Assembly: GCF_050589705.1 (NCBI RefSeq)
Contig: NZ_JBNGOT010000006.1
Coordinates: 186,001 to 250,000 of the forward strand
Direction of reading: 5' to 3'
Origin: Sunxiuqinia rutila
Lineage (GTDB): Bacteria > Bacteroidota > Bacteroidia > Bacteroidales > Prolixibacteraceae
Length of the DNA stretch: 64,000 nucleotides
Position numbers and translations under genes: made by a program
Notes under the pieces: model-generated
Database searches by the model: none
What the model was told of the DNA's origin: nothing
Seen by the model: the letters and a program-made list of their open reading frames with translations, nothing else
Shown here: piece by piece, positions 33,875 to 41,641 of the stretch
How the letters are laid out: every line of letters starts with the position of its first letter
Position numbering within the stretch: position 1 is the first letter of the stretch

Positions 33875-35059
33875 ATGAGAAGCCTTCTGTTGAGCTTTGT
33901 GTTCTTTCTTGTCTCTTTGTCCCTGTTGGGACAATCATTGACGGATTTGCGCGCTAAAAAGGTCAATACGTCACAGGTGATTAAATATACTTCGAGTTTA
34001 CTGGAAAAAGCCCGGCAGAATGAAAAAGCCAGCCTTGGCAAGTTGCAATTGCTGAACTCTCAAATTCAAAACCGAAACCAGCTGATTCAGAATATCAATG
34101 ATGAAATTTCGTTTCTGGATGGCTACATTGATGAAAATACGGCTGTTTCATCCATGCTCAACGGCGATTTGGAGCAGTTGAAAAAGGAATATGCTGCGAT
34201 GATTCGTTTTGCCATGAAGAACAAGAACAGCTACGACATGCTGATTTTTCTTTTGTCTTCAGAAAACTTAAACCAGGCTTACAAGCGCATGCTCTACCTC
34301 AGGCGCTATGCCCAATACCGGAAATCTCAGGCTGAAGTGATTCAGGCCATAAGCAGTTTGCTGGAGGAAAAAGTTGCGGAACTGCAGGAACAAAAGGCGC
34401 AGAAAGCCCAGTTGCTGGCCAGTAAAAATGAGGAAACGCAACAGTTGTTAAGTGAGAAAAAGCAACAAAACCAGCAAGTACAAAGTCTTCAACAAAAACA
34501 GCGAACTCTTCGTAAAAAACTGCGCGACCAGCAGAAAGAACAGGAAAAACTGAATCAGGAAATTGAACGTCTGTTAGCCGAAGAAGCCCGCAAGGCACGC
34601 GAAAAGGGCTCTTTTGAAATGACCCCGGAACAAAAACTGTTAGCAGCTAGTTTTGAAGAAAATAAGGGACGTATGCCTTGGCCGGTTGAACGCGGTGTGA
34701 TAACCGAACGTTTTGGCGTCCATGCTCATGCTGTTTTGAAAAACATCCAGGTAAAAAGCAATGGCATTGACATCAGTACCGATGAGGGAGCGCAAGCCCG
34801 TTCCGTGTTCAATGGCGAGGTTAGCCGGGTGTTTGCCATTTCGGGTGGGAACATGGCCGTTATCATTCGGCACGGAAGCTTTTTAAGTGTTTATTCCAAT
34901 TTGAAAGAAGTTTTTGTGACTGCCGGACAACAAGTTAAAACGAAGCAAACCATCGGAGCTGTTTTCACCGATTCTTCGGAAGGAAATAAAACGGTGCTGA
35001 AATTTCAGGTATGGCGCGAAAATCAAAAATTAAATCCGGAACATTGGATTAGCCGCTAA
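33875..35059 (+). CDS. EnvC-like murein hydrolase activator (degenerate M23/LytM)
   Basis: The 394-residue protein has a signal peptide (SLLGQS end), a long coiled coil from about 30 to 245 (Lys/Gln/Glu-rich), and a LytM (M23) domain from about 270 onward. The M23 zinc ligands are missing: the usual HxGxD motif reads NGIDIST, and the later HxH motif is replaced by SVYSNL. That is the pattern of EnvC-type activators, which bind and switch on amidases for septal peptidoglycan splitting but do not cut wall themselves. It is the last gene of the dut-TPR-DUF4292-envC run. A weak hairpin follows its stop. Confidence 0.88.
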   Translation: MRSLLLSFVFFLVSLSLLGQSLTDLRAKKVNTSQVIKYTSSLLEKARQNEKASLGKLQLLNSQIQNRNQLIQNINDEISFLDGYIDENTAVSSMLNGDLEQLKKEYAAMIRFAMKNKNSYDMLIFLLSSENLNQAYKRMLYLRRYAQYRKSQAEVIQAISSLLEEKVAELQEQKAQKAQLLASKNEETQQLLSEKKQQNQQVQSLQQKQRTLRKKLRDQQKEQEKLNQEIERLLAEEARKAREKGSFEMTPEQKLLAASFEENKGRMPWPVERGVITERFGVHAHAVLKNIQVKSNGIDISTDEGAQARSVFNGEVSRVFAISGGNMAVIIRHGSFLSVYSNLKEVFVTAGQQVKTKQTIGAVFTDSSEGNKTVLKFQVWRENQKLNPEHWISR

Positions 35060-35067
35060 AAAAAGAA

Positions 35068-35097
35068 GATGGAATCAGCCTGTGATCCCATCCTTTA
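35068..35097 (+). terminator. Possible terminator after the envC-like gene
   Basis: GATGG-A-ATCA (35068-35077) can pair with TGAT-C-CCATC (35083-35092) with one mismatch, followed by CTTTATAT. The T run is short, so this is tentative. Confidence 0.4.
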
Positions 35098-35186
35098 TAT
35101 GATTTGAAGGCGGTTTTCAATCGAAAACAAGTGCCCTCAAAATAGACCTTGAAGAATACATTTTATAAGGTTCCAATTTGACCTGC

Positions 35187-35888
35187 TTACAGATTAGCCA
35201 CCCGGCTCAAGGCTTTAATATCAAGCAGCTTAATCTTTCTTCCCTGTAAGTCAATCAGCTTGTCTTGTTTGAACTCAGACAGCAAGCGAATGACACTTTC
35301 CGTGGCTGTTCCTACAATGTTGGCCAGTTCTTCCCGTGTTAGCGAAATTTGCAGGGTGTTCGAATTGTCCAAGTCAAAAGCCTCTTTCAGCAAAAGCAAT
35401 ACTTCAGCCAACCGTTCGCGAACGGTTTTTTGAGCAATATCGGTAATGTAATCATTGGCTTCGCGTAATTCTTTGCAAACAATTTGAAGCATATGATGTG
35501 AAAATTGCCAGTTGCTTTGAATGAGAAACTGTAGGGTTTGGTAGGGAATATGGCATAAAACAGCCTCTTCGATTACCTTGGCGGTGGTGCAGGCCGACTC
35601 CTCACTTAAAAGTGAACGGTAAGCGATGATCTCCCCTTTTTTGGCAAAACGGATGATCTGTTCCTTGCCATCAATTCCGGTTTTCAAAATCTTGACAATG
35701 CCCTTGGTAACACAATAGAACCCGGTTAAACGGCTTCCTTCCCGATAAATGATACTTCCCTTTTTGAATAACGAACACGTCTTCTCATAATTAAGCTGAG
35801 CAAATTCCTGTTCGGTTAATTTTTTAAATAATTGAAAGCCTGAAAGTTCGCATTCTTCTTCTGTAGGTCTGTTAGTTGAACTTCTCAT
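35187..35888 (-). CDS. Crp/Fnr-family transcriptional regulator
   Basis: The 233-residue protein has an N-terminal cyclic-nucleotide-binding-like beta roll (about 20-140, GSIIYREGSRLTGFYCVTKGIVKILKTG in pieces) and a C-terminal winged helix with LTREELANIVGTATESVIRLLSEFKQDKLI (in pieces). The effector is unknown. No four-cysteine Fnr cluster is present at the N-terminus, so it is not an oxygen-sensing Fnr in the E. coli sense. It is divergent from the OsmC gene (154 bp apart), and that gap holds a TAnnTTTG box and a palindrome that could be its operator. The coding region contains a perfect 18-bp palindrome at 35410-35427, probably chance. Confidence 0.9.
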   Translation of the reverse strand: MRSSTNRPTEEECELSGFQLFKKLTEQEFAQLNYEKTCSLFKKGSIIYREGSRLTGFYCVTKGIVKILKTGIDGKEQIIRFAKKGEIIAYRSLLSEESACTTAKVIEEAVLCHIPYQTLQFLIQSNWQFSHHMLQIVCKELREANDYITDIAQKTVRERLAEVLLLLKEAFDLDNSNTLQISLTREELANIVGTATESVIRLLSEFKQDKLIDLQGRKIKLLDIKALSRVANL

Positions 35889-35954
35889 GAACCGTTATTT
35901 GTTAATATTGGATGAATAATGTTGATAATCGATTTTAAATATACAATGAACATT

Positions 35955-35962
35955 TATATTTG
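35955..35962 (+). promoter_or_regulatory. Predicted minus-7 box of the OsmC-AraC unit
   Basis: TATATTTG matches TAnnTTTG, 81 bp before the OsmC ATG. The palindrome CCTGAATTTTCAGG (35991-36004) falls just downstream of the predicted start point, a common place for a repressor site. Confidence 0.5.
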
Positions 35963-35990
35963 TAAAACTATTTAGTTATATATTTTAATA

Positions 35991-36004
35991 CCTGAATTTT
36001 CAGG
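35991..36004. promoter_or_regulatory. Palindromic operator candidate upstream of OsmC
   Basis: CCTGAA-TT-TTCAGG is an exact 6-bp inverted repeat with a 2-bp centre in the Crp/OsmC divergent gap. It has not been seen elsewhere in the window. Confidence 0.45.
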
Positions 36005-36042
36005 GCAAGTATAACGAGTTAATTGTTAAAACTGAAATTGTT

Positions 36043-36459
36043 ATGAAACACATTGTTGACCTCGCCTGGAAAGAAAATATGGCTTTTGAAACGGAACAAG
36101 ACGGACACCCACTAATCATTGATGCCGGGGTTGAAAGTGGCGGAAACAACTTGGGCTTTCGTCCCAAAAAATTGATGCTAACGGCCTTGGCTGGTTGCAC
36201 TGGTCTGGATGTAATTTCCATTCTGAAAAAGATGAAAGTGGTACCGGAAGCTTTCCACGTGATTGTTGAAGGCGATGTGAGCGAAGAGCATCCCAAGAAA
36301 TACGTTGAAATGAAGGTGATTTACCAGTTTAAAGGAAAGGATTTGCCGCTTGCAAAGTTGCAAAAGGCGGTGAATCTGTCCGAAGAAAAATACTGCGGCG
36401 TAAGCGCTGTTTATAAGGATGCCATGAAATTAACCAGCGAAATCAGGGTGATTGATTAA
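36043..36459 (+). CDS. OsmC/Ohr-family peroxide-detoxifying protein
   Basis: The 138-residue protein is an OsmC fold with both catalytic cysteines, C52 in LTALAGCTGLDVI and C118 in EEKYCGVSAVY. OsmC/Ohr enzymes reduce organic hydroperoxides using a reductant such as lipoyl proteins. The sequence (GTDVIS-type loop after the first Cys) fits the OsmC branch. It is 6 bp upstream of an AraC-family regulator on the same strand. With YceI and pirin following, this looks like an oxidative or electrophile stress group under the divergent Crp/Fnr and/or AraC regulators. Confidence 0.92.
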   Translation: MKHIVDLAWKENMAFETEQDGHPLIIDAGVESGGNNLGFRPKKLMLTALAGCTGLDVISILKKMKVVPEAFHVIVEGDVSEEHPKKYVEMKVIYQFKGKDLPLAKLQKAVNLSEEKYCGVSAVYKDAMKLTSEIRVID

Positions 36460-36465
36460 AGCAGA

Positions 36466-37338
36466 ATGAACCGAACAAATCTTTTTACTGACGAGCACGA
36501 AGAGCGGATTTTTAGAATTCTGCCAATCTGCGATTTGAAGGAAGAGGAGCGAAGGCAAAATCAACTGCCTCACCTGCATAATTTTTACTCCATTTTCTGG
36601 ATTCAGAGCGGACAGGCAGTGCATGCCACCGACTTTGTGGAATACGTCATTGAAAAAGACACCTTACTTTTTGTGCCGCCAGGCCTGAAACACCGTATGG
36701 TTTTGGATCAGATTGCAACCGGCTATTCCATTCTTTTTAACGAAGAATTTTTGCGTTATAACCGGAAGGAGTACACCCCAATAAAGGAGTACGACTTGTT
36801 TAACAACCCTGAATTTAAGACCCTGATAAAAGTGGAAGGCGATACCAAGGTGCAGCTCAACCTGCTTGTAAAAGCCATGATCGATGAGGTGCAGCAGCCG
36901 GATAAACATAGCCAGGATGTTGTCCTGAACTTGTTACATCTGTTCTTGCTGCACTCCATTCGGATTTTTGAAACCCAATACCAACCGATTAGTGAGGAGG
37001 AATCGGACAGCTTGACCATTATCCGGTTTAAAAAGCTGATTGAAGAAAACTATACCCGCGAAAAGAGTGTGTCCGCTTATGCAGATATGTTACAACTCAG
37101 TCCGACTTGTTTGAGCGAGGTTGCTAAAAAATCGTCGGGGATTACCGCCGGAGAAATGATTCGAAACCGCATTATTGATGAAGCTAAACAAAAATTGTTT
37201 GCCACGGATATGAGCGGAAAGGAAATTGCCTACACCCTGGGATTTGAAGACCCATCCTACTTTAGCCGCTTCTTTAAGAAGTATACAGGGTTAACAATCA
37301 AGGATTTTAGGGATAGGAGTAGAAAAAAGTACCAGTAA
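36466..37338 (+). CDS. AraC-family transcriptional regulator
   Basis: The 290-residue protein has an N-terminal cupin-like sensing domain (LHNFYSIFWIQSGQAVHATDF, VPPGLKHRM) and a C-terminal double helix-turn-helix (KSVSAYADMLQLSPTCLSEVAKKSSG and the conserved ending DPSYFSRFFKKYTGLTIKDFR, in pieces). The ligand is unknown. It is 6 bp after the OsmC gene and probably shares its promoter. The downstream YceI gene, 81 bp on, has its own predicted promoter with a palindrome and is a plausible target. Confidence 0.9.
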   Translation: MNRTNLFTDEHEERIFRILPICDLKEEERRQNQLPHLHNFYSIFWIQSGQAVHATDFVEYVIEKDTLLFVPPGLKHRMVLDQIATGYSILFNEEFLRYNRKEYTPIKEYDLFNNPEFKTLIKVEGDTKVQLNLLVKAMIDEVQQPDKHSQDVVLNLLHLFLLHSIRIFETQYQPISEEESDSLTIIRFKKLIEENYTREKSVSAYADMLQLSPTCLSEVAKKSSGITAGEMIRNRIIDEAKQKLFATDMSGKEIAYTLGFEDPSYFSRFFKKYTGLTIKDFRDRSRKKYQ

Positions 37339-37362
37339 ATCCGATTTTTGTCCATTTATTCA

Positions 37363-37385
37363 GACCTAAAGGTCCTTTATTTTTG
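37363..37385 (+). promoter_or_regulatory. Predicted promoter and palindrome upstream of YceI
   Basis: TATTTTTG (37378-37385) matches TAnnTTTG and sits 34 bp before the YceI ATG. GACCT-AA-AGGTC (37363-37374) is an inverted repeat just before it, in the spacer between the minus-7 box and any minus-33 box. This is a typical regulator position. Confidence 0.5.
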
Positions 37386-37419
37386 TAACTGAATATTAAC
37401 ACTCAAAAATGAAACAGTT

Positions 37420-38010
37420 ATGAAAACACTTAAATTGAAAAAATGGGCCGTTTTAAGTTTGGCTATATTGGTAAGTTCAGCAGTTTTTGCAGGGAATTAT
37501 GTTGTAGATGCTTCCAACAGCACCGTAAGCTGGAATGGCAAGAAAGTAACCGGTGAACATTATGGTTCGATTGATATAAAAGAAGGTTCGTTAGAAGTGG
37601 TTGATGGCGAAGTTAAAGGTGGTACGGTTGTTATTGACATGCAATCGATTAAAAACGAAGACCTGACAAATGAGGAATACAACCAGAAACTGGTTGGACA
37701 CCTGAAATCAGATGATTTCTTTTCCGTGGAAACCCATCCTACAGCCAGCCTGGTACTCACCGAAGTTAAAAAATCGGGCAACAGCTATACATTTACAGGC
37801 GATTTGACGATTAAGGGAACTACCAAACCAGTTAGTTTTCAGGCCACATCAACCACTCAAAGTGGCGGTGTTACTTTGGAAGGAAAGTTGGTAATTGATC
37901 GCTCAGACTATGACGTTAGGTATGGTTCCAAGTCGTTTTTCGACAACTTGGGCGATAAAATGATTTACGACGATTTCACTCTTGATTTCGTTGTTGTAGC
38001 AAAAAAATAA
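37420..38010 (+). CDS. YceI-family periplasmic isoprenoid-binding protein
   Basis: The 196-residue protein has a signal peptide (residues 1-24, ending SSAVFAGNY) and the YceI lipocalin-like barrel, with YVVDASNSTVSWNGKKVTGEHYG near the start (in pieces), KSDDFFSVETHPTASLVL, and FTGDLTIKGTTKPVSF. YceI proteins bind polyisoprenoids in the periplasm and are often induced by base or osmotic stress. It lies in the stress cluster between AraC and pirin genes. Confidence 0.93.
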   Translation: MKTLKLKKWAVLSLAILVSSAVFAGNYVVDASNSTVSWNGKKVTGEHYGSIDIKEGSLEVVDGEVKGGTVVIDMQSIKNEDLTNEEYNQKLVGHLKSDDFFSVETHPTASLVLTEVKKSGNSYTFTGDLTIKGTTKPVSFQATSTTQSGGVTLEGKLVIDRSDYDVRYGSKSFFDNLGDKMIYDDFTLDFVVVAKK

Positions 38011-38029
38011 AGGAAGGAAGGAGGGAACA

Positions 38030-38746
38030 ATGGCTATTGTTCTTTACAGATCAGAAAGCAGGGGGACAGCTGATCATGGCTGGCTCAAAAGCCGGCACAC
38101 GTTTAGCTTTGCCAATTACTATTGCCCGTCGCGCTTAAATTTTGGGGCCTTGCGCGTGTTGAATGATGATTATGTGGAGCCTAAAATGGGCTTTGGAACG
38201 CATCCTCATGACAATATGGAAATCATTTCCATCGTGCTGGATGGCCAGCTGGAACATAAAGACAGCATGGGCACAGGATCCATCATTAAAAAGGGTGAAG
38301 TTCAGGTGATGTCAGCCGGTTCAGGCGTAACACATTCTGAATTTAACCCCTCTTCGGGAGAGCCGGTTCGTTTTTTCCAAATTTGGCTGTTTCCGAATAA
38401 GAAAAATGTGACACCACGCTATGATCAGGCCTATTTTGATCCGGCGGATTTACAAAATAACTGGCAGCTGATTATTTCTCCGGATGGGGCGAATGATTCC
38501 ATGTGGATTCACCAGGATGCTTGGTTGTTTCGCGGAAATTTCGAGGCTGGACAATTAATCAATTATCAGCCGAAAAACCCTGAAAACGGTGTTTTTCTCA
38601 TGGTTATTGAAGGTGAAATTGAAGTAGCCGGTCATGTGCTTTCCCGGCGCGATGCAGTGGGCTTAACCGAACTGGACGGGAAGCTGCCAATTCAAATTGA
38701 AAAAGAGAGTCAATTGCTGTTGATGGAAGTCCCAATGGCAATTTAG
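38030..38746 (+). CDS. Pirin-family cupin protein
   Basis: The 238-residue bicupin has the pirin metal-binding motif (GFGTHPHDNMEIISIVLDGQLEHKDSMG, in pieces) and EVQVMSAGSGVTHSEFN. Bacterial pirins such as YhhW show quercetin 2,3-dioxygenase activity and modulate redox or metabolic enzymes. The substrate here is unknown. It is 19 bp after YceI with GGAAGGAAGGAGG upstream of its ATG, a strong Shine-Dalgarno for this genome, and should be co-transcribed with YceI. A terminator follows. Confidence 0.92.
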   Translation: MAIVLYRSESRGTADHGWLKSRHTFSFANYYCPSRLNFGALRVLNDDYVEPKMGFGTHPHDNMEIISIVLDGQLEHKDSMGTGSIIKKGEVQVMSAGSGVTHSEFNPSSGEPVRFFQIWLFPNKKNVTPRYDQAYFDPADLQNNWQLIISPDGANDSMWIHQDAWLFRGNFEAGQLINYQPKNPENGVFLMVIEGEIEVAGHVLSRRDAVGLTELDGKLPIQIEKESQLLLMEVPMAI

Positions 38747-38761
38747 CAATGAAGGAGAAAG

Positions 38762-38792
38762 AAACCTGGATGATGATTCATTCAGGTTTTTT
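38762..38792 (+). terminator. Terminator after the YceI-pirin unit
   Basis: AAACCTG (38762-38768) pairs with CAGGTTT (38783-38789), followed by a T run to 38792. It lies between convergent genes. Confidence 0.65.
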
Positions 38793-40035
38793 AAGGCCAA
38801 ATTTCAGCCATATTTGCCGGCAGGGCATCCATGCGAACCAGGCGAATATCAAAGTCGGTCCGGTCTTCGCCCTTGACCTCAAAAACAGCCTTAAAATTGG
38901 ATGATTTAAGCGCTTTCAGCTGCTTGTTGAATGGCTTCATTTTTAAAGGATCGGTAAAGTATTTGAGCAAGGCCATGTTGCCAATGTCATTGTCGCACAG
39001 GAAAAAAAGAACCTGGCGTTTATCCGGCAATTTAAATTGAGCCACCACAGCATGCTCATAGTTTAGGTAATCGGTTGACCGGTTATCAAAATGAAGGGTG
39101 GTATCTGCAGTGTGATATTCCAACAGGGTTTCTTCTATTCGATAAGTTAAGCCGAGTTTCTCAACGGTACTTTTCAATTCATGCAAGGTTTTAAATGAGC
39201 CGACAAACAGCAGATTTTGATCGCGAAAATCATCAATTTTAATGCGCGATGAATAGTCCATTTTTAAACTGAAATGACCTCCGCCAAACACTTGCATGAG
39301 GTAGAATAAGCCAATTGGAGCCTGGTTGTTGATGTAGGTCAGGTTGGTTTTTTCCATGTGTCCAACCAATTCGGGGTGGCTTTGAAGGAAAGCATCAAAA
39401 TCCTGGTCAGAGTTAATCCTGCTGTCCCGGATACTTCCTTTGTCGCTTGAAGGAATGGGGCCACGGTAGAAGTAATGATCTCCTAAAATCAGCTTGGTGG
39501 GATGACCACCAGCGAAAAACGCTTTCCAGAAATCAATGGTCACCGGGTTGCTGGAAATAACCAGCTGGAAGAGCAGAATACCAATCAGAAGCAACAAGCT
39601 GGAGGCAGCCAACCAAGGTGAAAACCGGTACACTTTTCGCTTCAGTGACTTAATGGGCGAGTGGTTGAAATGAATGGCATATTGTCCTTTGGGAAGCTCA
39701 AAGATTAACTCTTCCTCCTGCCCCTCTTGAGCATAATATTCCTCCAGTTTTTTCCGAAGGTTATGCATGTAGACCCGCACATTCACTTCTTTATCCGGGT
39801 CATATTTTTTACCAAATACATCGGCGGCAATCTGAAACTCTTTGGGCTTTTCTCCTTTTAAAGAGCAGCTTACCAGGTATTTCAACAGCTCGCGGTTAAC
39901 CGGCGACTTGGAGAAAGTATGGCTTTCAATCAGGCGGCTGAGGGAGCGTTTGATATGGGAACGATCGTTTTGCAAAGCGTTGACAAACAGTGTTGTAAAA
40001 TTGATTTTTAACGTTGACTTTACGGCTTTAATCAC
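38791..40035 (-). CDS. Membrane-anchored winged-helix regulator with extracytoplasmic domain
   Basis: The 414-residue protein combines an N-terminal winged helix (about 31-123: FSKSPVNRELLKYLVSCSL, IAADVFGKKYDPDKEVNVRVYMHNLRKKLEEYY in pieces, ELPKGQYAIHF) with one hydrophobic helix (about 141-161) and a 250-residue C-terminal domain outside the membrane. The winged helix has the OmpR/PhoB-like pattern used in CadC-type one-component regulators, where the outer domain senses and the inner domain binds DNA. The outer domain (from SNPVTIDFW to the end) is unfamiliar. The gene diverges from a Tat-exported Gfo/Idh/MocA oxidoreductase with 107 bp between starts, so that gene is the likely target. 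Confidence 0.75.
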   Translation of the reverse strand: MIKAVKSTLKINFTTLFVNALQNDRSHIKRSLSRLIESHTFSKSPVNRELLKYLVSCSLKGEKPKEFQIAADVFGKKYDPDKEVNVRVYMHNLRKKLEEYYAQEGQEEELIFELPKGQYAIHFNHSPIKSLKRKVYRFSPWLAASSLLLLIGILLFQLVISSNPVTIDFWKAFFAGGHPTKLILGDHYFYRGPIPSSDKGSIRDSRINSDQDFDAFLQSHPELVGHMEKTNLTYINNQAPIGLFYLMQVFGGGHFSLKMDYSSRIKIDDFRDQNLLFVGSFKTLHELKSTVEKLGLTYRIEETLLEYHTADTTLHFDNRSTDYLNYEHAVVAQFKLPDKRQVLFFLCDNDIGNMALLKYFTDPLKMKPFNKQLKALKSSNFKAVFEVKGEDRTDFDIRLVRMDALPANMAEIWP

Positions 40036-40142
40036 GTATCTTTTTCAAAAGTAGCAAGAAGCCGGTATATTCCTTACAGAAATCATAATTAATTCCAAAT
40101 AAATCTCTGCCCTTCAAAACCGACAGAGAAAAACTTAAACGT

Positions 40143-41561
40143 ATGCAAAAATCGAAAAATCTGAATCGTCGCCATTTTTTAGGCGCTGCCGGCACGCTGA
40201 CTGCCGGTGCACTTTTGGCAAATCCCATGCAAACAATCGCCAAACCGGCAAGTGCTAAAACCAAACTGGCCTTAGTAGGCACCGGAATTCGCGGAACCAG
40301 CTTTTGGGGCAAAAACATTGTTGAGAATTATTCCAAAGAAACCACCTTTGTGGGTTTGTGTGATATAAACCACGGCCGGCTTCAATTTGCTTTGAAATAC
40401 ATGGGTGTCAACTGTCCGGTATTTACTGATTTTGAGCAAATGATTCGGGAAACCAAGCCGGATGTAGTCATTGTAACCACTATGGACTCCACGCATGATG
40501 AGTTCATCATTAAAGCGCTGGAGATGGGCTGCGATGTGATAACGGAAAAGCCTATGACGACCGATGAGGATAAGTGCCAGGCAATTCTGGATGCCGAGCG
40601 CCGAACCGGACGCAAGGTGATTGTTGGCTTCAACTACCGCTACGGACACCAGTTTTCGAAACTGAAAGAATTGTTGGCTAAGCGCGAAGTTGGCCGGGTC
40701 ACTTCGGTTGATTTTCACTGGTACCTGAATACCTATCACGGAGCCTCGTATTTCCGGCGCTGGCATGGGGAGTGTGACAAAGGCGGAAGCTTGTTGGTTC
40801 ATAAGTCAACCCATCATTTTGACTTGCTGAACTGGTGGATTGACTCGGACCCGGTAGAAGTGACGGCTTATGGCGAACTGGAACATTACGGAAGTAACAA
40901 TGAGTTTCGCGGAGCCAATTGCCGTTCGTGCGCTTACACCGACAAGTGTAAATTCTATTGGGACATAATGAAAGACAAGCGTGCGGTAGATCTGTATGTG
41001 AACAATGAAAAATACGACGGCTACATTCGCGATAATTGCTTGTGGCGCCATCGCATTGATATTTACGATAAGATGGCGGTGCAGATTAAATATGCCAATG
41101 ACGTGCAGGTGAGCTATTCACTGACGACCTATTCGCCTTTTGAAGGGTGGCAAATTGCTTTTAACGGCATGGATGGCCGCATTGATTCGTGGGAAGGCAT
41201 TCCTTGGCGTGCGGATGAGCGCGTAAACCAGGCGCAGCTTCATGCGCAGGAAATGAACCAAAACGCGAAAGAAAACGATTCAGCCTATGACGAAATTATG
41301 GTGATGAAAAATTGGAATCCGGACTATGAACTGGTCAAAGTGCCCCGCATTCGCGGCGGACACGGAGGAGGTGATGTTCGTCTTCAGGATAAAATTTTCA
41401 AAGATCCGGACATGCCTGATCCGTATAAGCATTCTGCCGGAACGCGTGATGGCGCCATGTCAATCCTCATCGGTATTGCAGCGCGTAAAAGTATTGAAGA
41501 AGAGCGGCCGGTACAAATTGCCGAATTGACGGATATTGTTCCAAGTGCAGACCGGACTTAG
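40143..41561 (+). CDS. Gfo/Idh/MocA-family oxidoreductase, Tat-exported
   Basis: The 472-residue protein opens with a twin-arginine signal (NLNRRHFLGAAGTLTAGALL), so it folds in the cytoplasm, probably with NAD(P) bound, before export. The Rossmann region (LALVGTGIRGTSFWG), the EKPMTTDEDK segment and the second domain with HKSTHHFDLLNWWIDS are typical. Family members oxidise or epimerise sugars and related glycosides. A cysteine patch CRSCAYTDKCKF in the middle could bind metal. It has its own terminator (41588-41617). Co-location with the divergent membrane regulator suggests sugar-induced expression. The substrate is unknown. Confidence 0.88.
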   Translation: MQKSKNLNRRHFLGAAGTLTAGALLANPMQTIAKPASAKTKLALVGTGIRGTSFWGKNIVENYSKETTFVGLCDINHGRLQFALKYMGVNCPVFTDFEQMIRETKPDVVIVTTMDSTHDEFIIKALEMGCDVITEKPMTTDEDKCQAILDAERRTGRKVIVGFNYRYGHQFSKLKELLAKREVGRVTSVDFHWYLNTYHGASYFRRWHGECDKGGSLLVHKSTHHFDLLNWWIDSDPVEVTAYGELEHYGSNNEFRGANCRSCAYTDKCKFYWDIMKDKRAVDLYVNNEKYDGYIRDNCLWRHRIDIYDKMAVQIKYANDVQVSYSLTTYSPFEGWQIAFNGMDGRIDSWEGIPWRADERVNQAQLHAQEMNQNAKENDSAYDEIMVMKNWNPDYELVKVPRIRGGHGGGDVRLQDKIFKDPDMPDPYKHSAGTRDGAMSILIGIAARKSIEEERPVQIAELTDIVPSADRT

Positions 41562-41587
41562 ACAATCCATTTTAGGCTAAAAAATTG

Positions 41588-41617
41588 AAAGGGCTTTTTT
41601 TGAAAGGCCCTTTTTTT
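41588..41617 (+). terminator. Terminator of the oxidoreductase gene
   Basis: AAAGGGC (41588-41594) pairs with GCCCTTT (41607-41613), followed by a seven-T run (41611-41617). The open frame of the next gene extends back into it, so the real start of that gene must lie downstream. Confidence 0.75.
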
Positions 41618-41641
41618 ATGCTTAATTTTAGGAGAGAAAAA

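Noticed and set aside
35410..35427. Perfect 18-bp palindrome AACCGTTCGCGAACGGTT
   Set aside because: It lies inside the Crp/Fnr coding region and encodes the ordinary KTVRERLA helix, so chance or codon constraint explains it well enough.
36256..36261. CACGTG core resembling a parS centre
   Set aside because: Flanks do not match parS and it lies in OsmC coding sequence.
41585..41641. Longer N-terminus for the aldehyde dehydrogenase from a TTG codon
   Set aside because: The TTG lies within the terminator of the previous gene. The ATG at 41642 has a Shine-Dalgarno and a normal family start.
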